Below, in pieces: positions 1 to 8,894 of a stretch of DNA of 64,000 nucleotides. The notes under the pieces were generated by a model, which saw nothing but the letters and a program-made list of their open reading frames with translations, did no database searches and was not told the origin of the DNA. Numbering within the stretch: position 1 is the first letter of the stretch; each line of letters begins with the position of its first letter. The stretch spans positions 1 to 64,000 of the forward strand of contig JANSYS010000022.1 of assembly GCA_024742275.1 (NCBI GenBank), written 5' to 3'. Source of the stretch: Alphaproteobacteria bacterium (GTDB lineage: Bacteria > Pseudomonadota > Alphaproteobacteria > Thalassobaculales > Thalassobaculaceae). The position numbers were made by a program, and so were the translations under genes.

Positions 1-652
1 GCCATGGGATGAGTCCGTCAAAAATCCCAGAAATCAGCGCGGATCAGCAAAATCTGGCGGCTAAAACTCGGCTCACGCCGCCGTGCAAAGTCTGATCATC
101 ACAAGAGGCCGCATAACCGAACGGTTCTTGCGGGTGTCCAGCTGTTCACGGCCGGCTCGATTGAGCGGTCGAATCGGATCTGGCGCTATTATCGTCTGAT
201 CAGGACGATCTCGGTGAGCGTTCGCTCAGGCCCGCCGTCGGCTCCCGCCAGATGGGCTTGGTCGAACGTCAAGGAACCGCGACATCGTCAATCAAGAAAA
301 GCGAGCGTCATCAACGGAAATGCTCGGCTCTCCCGTGAGGCATACGGGGGTGACTTCGAAAAGATCTATGGACCGCACGGAGCAGATTTCATCAAGTGCC
401 ACCGCGCGAGATGACGCCCGGGCAAATGATCACCGCCCGTGCCTTGGCCTTGCTCTGGGCAAACTGTCACCGCGTGGTTCATGCAAAGCGACCGTGGCTC
501 GCCGTTGATGAGCTTTCCACAACCGTAACATCCTTCTGCTGTGCAATCCGTGACGCCATTGGCGCCATCAGTCGAGAAGACGGTCGAGGCTTCTTCGCTG
601 CTGCAGGCTATGATGCAAAATGATCGCAAACCGCTCCAACAACATCGCACTG
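1..652. other. No recognisable gene
   Basis: No open frame in this stretch has a recognisable protein family, a convincing ribosome binding site or codon use like the neighbours. The frames that run through it are short and overlap each other on both strands. A small inverted repeat (AACCG-AA-CGGTT) lies at 115-126, but no T-run follows it. The region lies downstream of the carbamoyltransferase gene and may be degraded sequence at the edge of an acquired cassette. Confidence 0.5.
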
Positions 653-2536
653 CTAGTTCAGCGAATAGATATCTCCGCTCAAAGCATGCGGCTCCTCGGC
701 TTTGGGGGAAGGTTCTCCGCGCCGGTACTTTCCCAATACCTCCGCGGACTGGGCGGAGCGTTCGATCACGAACCGATCTATCACCAGGCAATCAAGTCCG
801 GTCGCCAGAAAACATCGGATCGCGTCTGTAGGAGAGCAGACGATCGGCTCCTCGTTGACGTTAAAGCTGGTATTGATCAGCATCGGAATCTCAGTGAGTT
901 CATGAAAGGCTTTCAATAGGCCGTACAAACGAGGATCTGATTCCTCGCTTACAGTCTGTATCCGGGCAGAATAATCAACGTGCGTGATAGCCGGAACGGA
1001 CGATCGAGGTCGTTGAACTCTCGAAATCGCAGAGTTAGTTTTTACAGAATACTCATGTTCGACAATCCGCCGATCTTCCCTCATTTCTTCTACAAGCAAC
1101 ATATAGGGACTATCGAACCCATTCTTAAACCAGTTCTTCGCTTCTTCTCGAAGAACGATGGGAGCGAATGGTCGGAATGACTCGCGCTGTTTAATGAGTC
1201 GGTTTAGTTTCGATTGCATTGAGTTGGATCTCGGGTCCGCGAGAATTGAACGTCCTCCCAAAGCCCTTGGTCCAAACTCTGCCCGCCCTTGAAACCAACC
1301 GACGATGGCCCCCTGAGCGATCAACTTGGCAAGTTTCCTCATCAAGTCATTCTCGGTCAATTCAATAGCCTTGAGCTCAAAGCTTTTCACAGTTCTCTTG
1401 ATCGCCGTTCTTGAATAGTCAGGCCCCAAACGTGCCGAACCCATCGCGTCGACGGATCTTGTTTCTGGGCGACGATCGCCTTCCGCCAAGCTTCCCAGAA
1501 GTGCGGCCCCAAGAGCGCCACCGGCGTCGCCGGCGGCGGGTTGTATCCACAGACGCCGGACAATGCCCTTATCAAGAAGCTTTCCGTTGGCGACGCAGTT
1601 GAGCGCTACCCCTCCCGCGTAGCAGACCGTGTCCAGTCCATGCTTCGAGACCGCAGATCGGAAAACATGCTCTACCGCAGTTTCCAATGCCGATTGAACA
1701 GAACACGCGATATCCATGTGAAAGGGCGCGAACTCCGCCTCTGGCTTTTTTGGTTTCTGACCGAAAAGATCGATGAAACGATCATTGAACATTCGATCTT
1801 CTTTGAGATATCCGAAATATTTCATATTCAATCTGAAAAACCCATCGTCAGTTAGGTCGACCAGAGTACCGAGAATTTGGTCTCGAAATTTTGGCTCACC
1901 AAACGGAGCCAGCCCCATCATTTTGTATTCACCGTTGTTAATTTTGAAGCCTAGGTATGATGTAAAAGCCGAATACATCAATCCAAGGGAGTGTGGAAAC
2001 GCTACGGAATCCAGACGTTTAATCCCGTCGGGTCCGCCTCGGGAAATTGTCGTCGTCTCCCATTCGCCAACGCCGTCGATCGTAACGATAAGAGCTTCGT
2101 CGAAGGGGGACGGGAAGAATGCACTGGCGGCGTGGCTATCGTGATGGTCGACGAATTTCAAACGGGTCCGGATGTCATCGCGGGAGGCGAACAATGCCAA
2201 ATCCTCGATGAGCCGATCCTGGATGTTGAATTCCCAATCAGCGATGTCGCTCAGATACCGCCTGAATGCCCTGTACCCAAAAGGGGCGGCCGCACATAGT
2301 GACCATAACTGTCTGCGCCGCTTCTTCGCCGGTGTTTCATAAAATACGATAGCATCAAAGTCGGAGAGAACTCTTCGAGTGCGGGTGAGATACGCCTTCA
2401 GGGCATAGGCCGGGAACGCGCTATCATTCTTGATCCGGCTGAACCTTTCCTCCTGCGCGGCGAATTCGATACGGCCATCTTCAACAACAGCAATAGCGCT
2501 ATCGTGGTAGTAGCAGGAGAGACCTAGAATAAGCAT
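653..2536 (-). CDS. NodU/CmcH-family carbamoyltransferase
   Basis: A 627-residue cytoplasmic enzyme expected to transfer a carbamoyl group from carbamoyl phosphate to a hydroxyl of a sugar or small molecule through a carbamoyl-adenylate. The start MLILGLSCYYHDSA is the usual N-terminus of this family. The Kae1-like half carries the metal-binding DHHDSHAASAF motif and an IDGVGEW segment. The C-terminal half has GWFQGRAEFGPRALGGRS, the YrdC-like carbamoyl-phosphate-binding part. The ATG at 2536 was chosen over longer frames because it sits 5 bases after the stop of the preceding SxtJ-like gene and begins the conserved domain. It is the last gene of a three-gene cassette. NodU homologues carbamoylate Nod factors, antibiotics or saxitoxin-like toxins; the substrate here is unknown. 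Confidence 0.93.
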   Translation of the reverse strand: MLILGLSCYYHDSAIAVVEDGRIEFAAQEERFSRIKNDSAFPAYALKAYLTRTRRVLSDFDAIVFYETPAKKRRRQLWSLCAAAPFGYRAFRRYLSDIADWEFNIQDRLIEDLALFASRDDIRTRLKFVDHHDSHAASAFFPSPFDEALIVTIDGVGEWETTTISRGGPDGIKRLDSVAFPHSLGLMYSAFTSYLGFKINNGEYKMMGLAPFGEPKFRDQILGTLVDLTDDGFFRLNMKYFGYLKEDRMFNDRFIDLFGQKPKKPEAEFAPFHMDIACSVQSALETAVEHVFRSAVSKHGLDTVCYAGGVALNCVANGKLLDKGIVRRLWIQPAAGDAGGALGAALLGSLAEGDRRPETRSVDAMGSARLGPDYSRTAIKRTVKSFELKAIELTENDLMRKLAKLIAQGAIVGWFQGRAEFGPRALGGRSILADPRSNSMQSKLNRLIKQRESFRPFAPIVLREEAKNWFKNGFDSPYMLLVEEMREDRRIVEHEYSVKTNSAISRVQRPRSSVPAITHVDYSARIQTVSEESDPRLYGLLKAFHELTEIPMLINTSFNVNEEPIVCSPTDAIRCFLATGLDCLVIDRFVIERSAQSAEVLGKYRRGEPSPKAEEPHALSGDIYSLN

Positions 2537-2541
2537 GAACG

Positions 2542-2874
2542 TCAGTCTTCCGGAACTACTTCTGGGCGCACGCTGGAAACTGTACGGGATTGTGTTCCGA
2601 ACCCTGTAATCAGTCTGACAAACATGGCGAGGGGAGCGATGAGCAAGTACGTACCCGCGGCTACGATGCTCAATAGCCACCGCTGCTTTGGTATAAGCTC
2701 AAACACTCCATCGAGAGCTTTCAAGGCCTCTGGCCTGGCCACTCGCAACGCCAAGAGCGCAGCAGGAAGCGCGAGCAGAAAATACCCGAATCCAATAGTT
2801 GCCCGCAGTAAAAAAGCCAACCCAGCCGTAAGGACACAGGTAAGCAGAACATAGCCGATCGTGCGAACTTTCAC
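2542..2874 (-). CDS. Small SxtJ-like membrane protein
   Basis: A 110-residue protein with two or three hydrophobic segments (about residues 6-25, 29-44 and 68-90), separated by a charged loop containing PEALKALDGVFELIPKQRW. Size, pattern and position directly before a NodU-type carbamoyltransferase match the SxtJ family, found in the saxitoxin cluster and in many carbamoyltransferase cassettes. Its start overlaps the stop of the SGNH-like gene by 4 bases (2871-2874) and its stop lies 5 bases before the carbamoyltransferase, so the three are co-translated. Its function is not established. The family match is by pattern and context rather than by a strong motif. Confidence 0.7.
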   Translation of the reverse strand: MKVRTIGYVLLTCVLTAGLAFLLRATIGFGYFLLALPAALLALRVARPEALKALDGVFELIPKQRWLLSIVAAGTYLLIAPLAMFVRLITGFGTQSRTVSSVRPEVVPED

Positions 2875-4439
2875 ATTCTTAACTCCTCGGCATAGCGTTT
2901 CGACAACTCGTCCGCTACTACCTTGCCGATAAGCATCTTCGCCGGCAGGCTTGGATGCGAGTCGAACTCGCTTCGAGAATACCCTCCGAAACGACTAAGC
3001 TGGCGAATAAAGGAATCCTTGAATTCGATCCGCTGAGCATCCAAGGCGTCCACCACAAACCGTTCACGCGCCGGATCTGCATCTTGAAGTATATGCTGCG
3101 TACCGTCATCTGAGTAGGGCAGCCGAACAAAAACCACTGGAATTCGCGACTCTCTGAGGACTTTTATTGATTGCTGCAGTCGCTCATCGCCGCTGTAGTC
3201 GTCATCGCCCGAGTGCTTCTTGATATAGGGCCCAGTCGAAAAAATTGGTTCGAAAAAATAACTTCCAGAAATAATACTGGAAAATAAAAAGGACGTTTTG
3301 TTATTGAATAAATTAAAAGAATACGTCAAAAATGATGATTTTGAGATTGAGGTCACATACTTTTTGAATAGAGATTTTCCTATTCTTCCAGATTCTCCGC
3401 TGTAGATCGCAGAATCAACGATTTCAGCCGTCAAATCTCGATCAATACATCGGTACTCGACATCTACCTTAGGGTCCGCGCGATGGTTGTCGCCGATCAA
3501 GCTTTTGTATGCGCGTTCTGACAGCCCTTTGCCCTGAGTTTTCAAATAAAATCGCGCGCGTGATATATCAATATCGATATAGCAAATTATGACAATGTCT
3601 ATTTTATTTGAATGGGTATTCCGGACAACATCTGCTGCTGTGTCAATCATCTGTAAAACGCCATGGCCTGTACGCGCCCAATTCTGTACTCTGACATCAC
3701 GCAGGCCGGAAATCTGAAGGTGTGACTTCAGAAAATGCGGCCACTCGACGTCGCGCGCTCCTGAGGGAGATGTATCCGCCGCGCCGTCGTACGCAGTGTA
3801 CGAGTCGCCCAGCACCAATATGTTCTTACCGGTCTCTGTCCAATCAGTGTCGGGGCTTCCGAGGTTCCCGTTTTTGTCGGCCATCTTCTGTGATTTGTAC
3901 AGAAACCTGGTTCCCGACAGTATAGCGGAAACGAATTCTTGCTCCGGCTGCCAATCGTAGCCACGAATCGCGTCGAAACGAAAAGGCACCCGGTCATTGC
4001 AGATATGCCAAGGGTTAATCGGGCGTATGGGACAGTATGCACGGCCCTTGTCGGCGCCCCCATGACGAAAAAATGCATTGACACGTAAAATAACTTCGCA
4101 CATTAACAAGGATAATACAAAAATAATTCCAATCAAAAAACTCGATCCGTCTTCATAAAAAAATAAAATTTCCGCCAAAGCAAAAAACAATAATAAATAA
4201 TAAACAAAAAAAGACAATAAAGACACTGATCTAGAATATTCTATGATGTTTTCGATAAACAAAGACCTAGCGCCCACGTTGAACAAATTAAATCTAGATA
4301 TGTTTTCTATATAGTATAAATGCTTTATGTGAAGTTCATGAAATTTTCTTTTAAATAATAATGATTCTAGTTTGAGCGTGGCTTCTTCGGTCGAAATTTT
4401 TTTAGATAGAGTATCAAGGTCTTTATACGTTAATTTCAT
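2871..4439 (-). CDS. Membrane-anchored SGNH hydrolase-like protein
   Basis: A 522-residue protein. The first 85 residues are polar and charged. Two hydrophobic segments follow (about residues 75-95 and 100-118). After them comes a probably extracytoplasmic domain with SGNH/GDSL features: ILVLGDSYTAY (block I with the nucleophilic Ser), VQNWARTGHG (Gly/Asn block) and a late DSHPS (Asp-His block). It is the first gene of the cassette with the SxtJ-like and carbamoyltransferase genes, so it may act on the same surface or exported molecule. Base use is strikingly AT-rich, especially 3240-3400 and 4080-4440, unlike every other gene in the window, which suggests transfer from elsewhere. The reaction (acyl esterase or transferase) cannot be told. 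Confidence 0.75.
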   Translation of the reverse strand: MKLTYKDLDTLSKKISTEEATLKLESLLFKRKFHELHIKHLYYIENISRFNLFNVGARSLFIENIIEYSRSVSLLSFFVYYLLLFFALAEILFFYEDGSSFLIGIIFVLSLLMCEVILRVNAFFRHGGADKGRAYCPIRPINPWHICNDRVPFRFDAIRGYDWQPEQEFVSAILSGTRFLYKSQKMADKNGNLGSPDTDWTETGKNILVLGDSYTAYDGAADTSPSGARDVEWPHFLKSHLQISGLRDVRVQNWARTGHGVLQMIDTAADVVRNTHSNKIDIVIICYIDIDISRARFYLKTQGKGLSERAYKSLIGDNHRADPKVDVEYRCIDRDLTAEIVDSAIYSGESGRIGKSLFKKYVTSISKSSFLTYSFNLFNNKTSFLFSSIISGSYFFEPIFSTGPYIKKHSGDDDYSGDERLQQSIKVLRESRIPVVFVRLPYSDDGTQHILQDADPARERFVVDALDAQRIEFKDSFIRQLSRFGGYSRSEFDSHPSLPAKMLIGKVVADELSKRYAEELRM

Positions 4440-4814
4440 GGGATCGAACCGCTCTCAGAGGGCAGAATTGATATAATCGACAAAGTATCCTGTCTTACAC
4501 TTATGGACCATCCGCATTGGGGTTGGAAGCGCTAACGCTGGCCAGTGTAGTAGGTTGAAGCGACGCCGACTACGGGTCGAGTTCGTATCATTTCGTCAAA
4601 ACTGAGGGGCCTGTCTAATCAGACCGAGTTGCGCACTATCGGAAAGTGACATGGAAAGATGCTATTGAGCCAAGTATTTGAAATGGAGGCGAAACGGCAG
4701 GCGGGCATCCTGAAGATGTCGGGAGAAGCGGATATCTCGCACTTCGATCGGCCCACGCCTTCAGACCTTCTGATTCCTGTCTCAACTCCTTCCCGGTGGA
4801 GTTTCCGGCTCAGG
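4440..4814. other. Intergenic region, no gene seen
   Basis: These 375 bases hold the upstream region of the AT-rich SGNH-like gene (promoter expected near its 4439 end) and the downstream region of arsJ. The part near 4440-4600 is moderately AT-rich. No ORF with family resemblance and no clear hairpin with a T-run was seen. Confidence 0.5.
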
Positions 4815-6095
4815 TCATTCGGTGCCCGCTTGGGCGAGGGTCCCGGCTTCTCGGGTCTCTCGCGGGAGCGCGAATGTGACGGCGACGGCGAGCGCGAGAA
4901 GACAGGACGACGCGAGCAACGCACCCGGCAATCCGGCGAATTGGTAGATCACTCCGGAGAGTAGGGTCCCGCCGAAACGTCCAATCGCGTTCGCCATGTA
5001 GTAGAAGCCGACATTGAGCGCGATCTTGTCCGCGTCGGAGTACGCAACGATCAGGTAGGAATGCAGCGACGAGTTTAGCGCGAACACGACGCCGAAGATC
5101 AACAGACCGCCCACCAGCACCATCACGCCGAAATTCGCCGGCGGCATCCAGCCCGTTCGCGACGACACCAGGTCCATCGCGGCCGGCAGGAACGGCAGCG
5201 CGATCAGTGCCGGAAGCACCATCAGGGCCAGCCCCCAGATCTTCACGAGGCCCGGAGCGCGGGTCGCCGACCCGTCACCCAGCATCTTCGGCGCCGTCGC
5301 CTGGACGATCCCATAGCCGATCACCCAAACGGCCATGAACCCACCGACCTCGCCGAACGTCCAACCGGCCTGATCGTAGAGGAAGATCGGTACGCCGACG
5401 ACGAACCAGACATCGCGCGACGCGAAAAGGAATACCCGAGCCGCGGACAGCAGGTTGATCTCGCGCGACTTCGAGAAAAGGTCGCGAGCCGTCACCTTCT
5501 CCTTGGCGCGTCCGAGATCGGCGCGCACCAGCCAAAGGGCGGCCAGCAGGACGAGCGACAGACCGCCGGCCATGGCCAAGAGCGACCAGGCGAAGCCGAT
5601 CGCCTGGAGCATCACCCCGCCGAGCAGGAAGCCGACGCCCTTCAAGGCGTTCTTCGACCCCGTCAGGACGGCGACCCAGCGGAACAGTCCGCCCTGATCG
5701 CCGGCGGCGACCACCAGCTTCACCGAGGACTTGGAGCTCATCTTGGTGAGGTCCTTGGCGATGCCCGACAGCGCCTGGGCCGCCATCACATAAGCGACCG
5801 AAACCAGCACCACCCAGCCCGGATCAAGCTGGGACAGCATCAACAGGGCGAGGATCTGGCAACCCAATCCTGCGAAGAGCGTGATGCGTAAACCGTAGCG
5901 GGAGCCGATCCATCCGCCCAGGAAATTGGTCACCACCCCCATACCTTCGTACAGCAGGAACAGGACGACAATGTCGATCGGCGAATAACCCAACCGGTGA
6001 AAGTGCAGGAGCACCAGCATGCGCAAGGCGCCGTCGGTGAGTGTGAACCCCCAATAGGCGGCCGTGACGGCGGCGTAGTCCTTCAGGCTGCTCAT
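4815..6095 (-). CDS. arsJ: ArsJ-type MFS organoarsenical exporter
   Basis: A 426-residue inner-membrane protein with about 12 hydrophobic segments, predicted to export 1-arseno-3-phosphoglycerate, which then breaks down to arsenate outside the cell. MSSLKDYAAVTAAYWGFTLT is the typical ArsJ start, and the segment from GRFGGTLLSGVIYQFAGLPG is in the last third. The ATG at 6095 was preferred over an in-frame ATG 75 bases upstream because that longer frame overlaps the GAPDH gene and lacks family sequence; GAGCGGGAT precedes 6095. The gene lies 14 bases after a dedicated GAPDH gene, the diagnostic partner. Identification rests on this pairing plus the N-terminus. Confidence 0.87.
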   Translation of the reverse strand: MSSLKDYAAVTAAYWGFTLTDGALRMLVLLHFHRLGYSPIDIVVLFLLYEGMGVVTNFLGGWIGSRYGLRITLFAGLGCQILALLMLSQLDPGWVVLVSVAYVMAAQALSGIAKDLTKMSSKSSVKLVVAAGDQGGLFRWVAVLTGSKNALKGVGFLLGGVMLQAIGFAWSLLAMAGGLSLVLLAALWLVRADLGRAKEKVTARDLFSKSREINLLSAARVFLFASRDVWFVVGVPIFLYDQAGWTFGEVGGFMAVWVIGYGIVQATAPKMLGDGSATRAPGLVKIWGLALMVLPALIALPFLPAAMDLVSSRTGWMPPANFGVMVLVGGLLIFGVVFALNSSLHSYLIVAYSDADKIALNVGFYYMANAIGRFGGTLLSGVIYQFAGLPGALLASSCLLALAVAVTFALPRETREAGTLAQAGTE

Positions 6096-6109
6096 ATCCC
6101 GCTCCGGTC

Positions 6110-7123
6110 TCAGCGCAATGATCGGGCGACCTTGGCCGTCAGTTCCATCATCCGGTTCATGTATCCCCATTCGTTGTCGTACCAGGCGTATACCTTCACC
6201 ATGCGTCGATCGACGACCATGGTCGAGGGCCCGTCCACGACGCCGGAACGGGGATCGTTGACGAAGTCGACGGACACCAGCGGGCGTTCCTCGTAGCCGA
6301 GAATGCCCTTCAGCGCGCCTCGCGACGCGTCGCGGAAGAGGCTGTTGACCTCTTCGACCGTCGTGTCCCGCGCCACATCGAACACGCAGTCGGTCAGCGA
6401 TGCGTTCAGCAGCGGAACCCGAACCGCGTGGCCGTTGAGCTTGCCTTGCAGCTCAGGGTAGATGAGCGTGATCGCCGTGGCCGAGCCGGTGGTCGTCGGC
6501 ACCAGCGAATTGAGAGCGGAGCGCGCCCGGCGAAGGTCTTTCTTCGGGCGATCGGCGATGACCTGCGTGTTCGTGACGTTGTGGATCGTGGTCATCGTCC
6601 CGCGCTCGATGCCGAGGCCCTCGTGGATCACCTTGACGATCGGGGCGAGGCAGTTGGTGGTGCAGGACGCGGCTGTGACGATGTCGTGCTCGGCGGCGTC
6701 GTACAGGGCATCGTTGACCCCCATGACGACGTTCAGGACCTCGGGCTCCTTGATCGGAGCCGACACGATCACTTTCTTTATCCCGCGCGCGAAATACGGG
6801 CGCAGACTCTCGACCGTCTTGAACTTGCCCGTGCAGTCGAGGACCACGTCGACGGTATCGCCCGACCAGGGGCTCTCGGACGGAGATGTCGCGGCGGTAA
6901 CGGGGATGCCGCGCCCGTCGATCACCACGATGCCGTCGCGATGGTCGATCGGCGTGTTCCATCGCCCATGGACGCTGTCGAACTCGAGAAGATGGGCGAC
7001 GACCTCGGCTCCTCCGGCGATCTCGTTCATCGCGACGATGTCGAAGTCGGGGTCCCCGAAGCCCGCCCTGACACCGAGCAGACCCATGCGGCCCATCCCG
7101 TTGATCGCGACGCGAGCGGCCAT
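6110..7123 (-). CDS. ArsJ-associated glyceraldehyde-3-phosphate dehydrogenase
   Basis: A 337-residue cytoplasmic dehydrogenase. With arsenate in place of phosphate it forms 1-arseno-3-phosphoglycerate, the ArsJ substrate. The NAD-binding start is [16 protein letters not shown]. The catalytic Cys is at about residue 154 in [10 protein letters not shown] and the active-site His at about 181 in HNVTNTQ, where housekeeping enzymes usually have HAYT. A C-terminal [12 protein letters not shown] is present. The divergent active-site neighbourhood and coupling to arsJ mark it as the arsenic-detoxification paralogue rather than the glycolytic enzyme. No arsR, arsC or aquaglyceroporin gene accompanies the pair. 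Confidence 0.9.
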   Translation of the reverse strand: MAARVAINGMGRMGLLGVRAGFGDPDFDIVAMNEIAGGAEVVAHLLEFDSVHGRWNTPIDHRDGIVVIDGRGIPVTAATSPSESPWSGDTVDVVLDCTGKFKTVESLRPYFARGIKKVIVSAPIKEPEVLNVVMGVNDALYDAAEHDIVTAASCTTNCLAPIVKVIHEGLGIERGTMTTIHNVTNTQVIADRPKKDLRRARSALNSLVPTTTGSATAITLIYPELQGKLNGHAVRVPLLNASLTDCVFDVARDTTVEEVNSLFRDASRGALKGILGYEERPLVSVDFVNDPRSGVVDGPSTMVVDRRMVKVYAWYDNEWGYMNRMMELTAKVARSLR

Positions 7124-7196
7124 GTCGCCTCTCCCCGACCGATGAACACATGCGCAAAGCGGCGGCGCGCAGCATGCACCAGCCTTCGCCCACGCT

Positions 7197-7224
7197 CTAT
7201 GACCCAGGCACCTGGGCTAGGCAA
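7197..7224 (-). promoter_or_regulatory. Candidate GAPDH-arsJ promoter with operator dyad
   Basis: Read on the minus strand, TTGCCT (7219-7224) resembles a -35 box and TCATAG (7197-7202) is a weak -10 candidate at 16-bp spacing. A perfect dyad CCCAGG-TG-CCTGGG (7203-7216) fills the spacer almost exactly, as expected of an operator that blocks polymerase. The sequence is not the known ArsR box, so the regulator is unknown. The dyad could instead be part of a terminator for the atzE operon that ends at 7285, but no T-run follows it. Confidence 0.35.
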
Positions 7225-7284
7225 GCGCGTCTCGGCTGCGGCGTGCAATCATCACGGAACTGTCACGATGTCGGGCGGCGTCAC

Positions 7285-8679
7285 CTAACCGTGCGGCGCC
7301 TCGAACCGGCTGACGCCGTGCGATTCCAGATACTGCGCGACCCGAAGCGCCAGATCCTCGCGCCAGGACGGTGCGACGATCTGGACGCCGATCGGAAGGC
7401 CGGCGCCGACGACCGGCACGACGCAGACGGGGAGCCCGATGGCAGAGATCGGCTGGGTGAAAAGGCCGATGTTCGGGCGCATCAACACCTCGCGGCCACC
7501 CAGTTCCACGGTTCTGCGGCCGATCTCCGGCGCGGGAAACGGGGTTGCCGGAGCGATCAGCACATCTACCTCGCGGAACACCCTCGCGAATTGGTCGCGG
7601 TACCAGCGCCGCGTCTGTTGGGCGCGGGCGTACCAGGGGCCCGGCAGCATGGCTCCGGCGAGGAAGCGGTCCCGGGTATCCGGGTCGAAGTCGCCGAGCC
7701 GGGAGCGCAGGTTCTCCATGTGTAGCGCCGCGCTTTCCACATTGGTGATGATGAAAGCGGCTGCACGGCCTTCGGCCGCGCCGGCCACGTCGACCGGCCC
7801 GCCGGCGCCGAGGGCCGAGGCGACGGAGCGGATGGCGGCGTCCGCCTCCGGCATGCCGTCGGTCGCGAAGTAGCCCCCCAGAGTCGCGATCCGCAGCCCG
7901 TCGATGCCGATTTCCAAGGAGTCGGTCACGAACTCGATGGGACGGTCAGCGCAGGCCGGATCCCCGTCACCCGGACCCTGCAACACGTCATAGACCAGAG
8001 CGAGATCGCGGACCGTGCGGGCCAGCGGTCCCAGATGATCGAGGCTGTCGCAGAACGGGAAGGTACCGGCCCGACTCAGGCGTCCATAGGTCGGCTTCAG
8101 GCCGAACACTCCGCAGAACGACGCGGGCACCCTGATCGAGCCGTTGGTGTCGGAGCCGAGAGCGAAAGCGGCGAGTCCCGCCGCCGTCGATGCCCCGCTG
8201 CCGGAGGACGAACCCCCGGCCATGCGGGTCGGATCGTGCGGGTTGCGGCAGGCTCCGTCATGCGCGTTCTCGCCGGTGAAATCGTAGGCGTACTCGCCCA
8301 TGTTCAGCCCGCCGATCAATACCGCCCCGGCGGCGGAGAGCCGACGGATCAGAACCGCATCTTCGTCCGCCGGCGGCAGATCGCGGTTGATCTTCGAGCC
8401 CGCGCGTGTGGGTAATCCTTGGATATCGAACAGGTTCTTGACGGCGAAAGGCACCCCGGCGAGCCGGCCCGCCGGTCTGCCGGCGGCCCGATCGGCGTCG
8501 ATCCGGCGGGCCTGGAGCAGCGCCCGCTCCGCCGTCACGTCGGTAAAGGCGTTGACCGCCGGGTCGATGGCGAAGACGCGATCCAGAGCCGACCGTGTGA
8601 CCGCTTCGGCGGAGGCGGTTCCAGCCGCGATCGCCTCGGCGACCTGCGAGGCAGGGGCGAACGGGTCGATCCCGCTCAT
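7285..8679 (-). CDS. atzE: AtzE/HpxY-like amidase (1-carboxybiuret or oxalurate hydrolase type)
   Basis: A 464-residue amidase-signature enzyme, near the 457 of AtzE. The Ser-cisSer-Lys triad is visible: Lys81 in GVPFAVKN, cis-Ser157 in GGSSSGSG and nucleophile Ser181 in GSDTNGSIR. AtzE hydrolyses 1-carboxybiuret in cyanuric acid breakdown; HpxY homologues lie in purine (oxalurate) operons. The start at 8679 overlaps the stop of the preceding atzG-like gene by ATGA, and AtzE is known to need AtzG as a small subunit. It is the last gene of the atzF-to-atzE operon. Whether the true substrate is carboxybiuret, oxalurate or another ureide cannot be read from the sequence. Confidence 0.88.
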   Translation of the reverse strand: MSGIDPFAPASQVAEAIAAGTASAEAVTRSALDRVFAIDPAVNAFTDVTAERALLQARRIDADRAAGRPAGRLAGVPFAVKNLFDIQGLPTRAGSKINRDLPPADEDAVLIRRLSAAGAVLIGGLNMGEYAYDFTGENAHDGACRNPHDPTRMAGGSSSGSGASTAAGLAAFALGSDTNGSIRVPASFCGVFGLKPTYGRLSRAGTFPFCDSLDHLGPLARTVRDLALVYDVLQGPGDGDPACADRPIEFVTDSLEIGIDGLRIATLGGYFATDGMPEADAAIRSVASALGAGGPVDVAGAAEGRAAAFIITNVESAALHMENLRSRLGDFDPDTRDRFLAGAMLPGPWYARAQQTRRWYRDQFARVFREVDVLIAPATPFPAPEIGRRTVELGGREVLMRPNIGLFTQPISAIGLPVCVVPVVGAGLPIGVQIVAPSWREDLALRVAQYLESHGVSRFEAPHG

Positions 8680-8894
8680 GCGCCGTCGTTCCCGGCGCCG
8701 CAAGACGGATCAAAGACGGCCGCCAGGTTCAAAGTGTCCTCGGGGACCGGCGCGGCCTCGAGCAACTCCGCCATCTCCCGCGCGATGAGCAGGAAAGGCT
8801 TCACCGCCGCGATCCGCTCCTCGTCGAGATCGAACCCCAGCATCGGTGCCGCCGCGCGGATGTAGGCGTCGGCGTCGAAATCGGAAGCCGTCAT
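8676..8894 (-). CDS. atzG: AtzG/HpxX-like small subunit (DUF4089)
   Basis: A 72-residue protein of the DUF4089 family, a GatC-like small partner that wraps around AtzE and stabilises it. Helical segments (YIRAAAPMLGFDLDEERIAAVKPF) and an acidic, Pro-containing tail (EAAPVPEDTLNLAAVF) fit the family, and the length is normal. Its start codon directly abuts the stop of the atzH-like gene and its stop overlaps the atzE start by ATGA, so the two subunits are translationally coupled. Confidence 0.87.
   Translation of the reverse strand: MTASDFDADAYIRAAAPMLGFDLDEERIAAVKPFLLIAREMAELLEAAPVPEDTLNLAAVFDPSCGAGNDGA

Noticed and set aside
1-652. An insertion sequence or transposase remnant at the left edge
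   Set aside because: No transposase motif, no terminal inverted repeats and no direct repeats could be found.
366-791. A 141-codon minus-strand frame with Cys-rich residues overlapping the end of the carbamoyltransferase gene
   Set aside because: It overlaps a well-supported gene in another frame, has no family resemblance and no ribosome binding site.
6428-7288. Long plus-strand frames across the GAPDH gene
   Set aside because: They are antisense shadows of a high-GC gene; composition is Arg/Asp/Gly-rich and no domain is visible.
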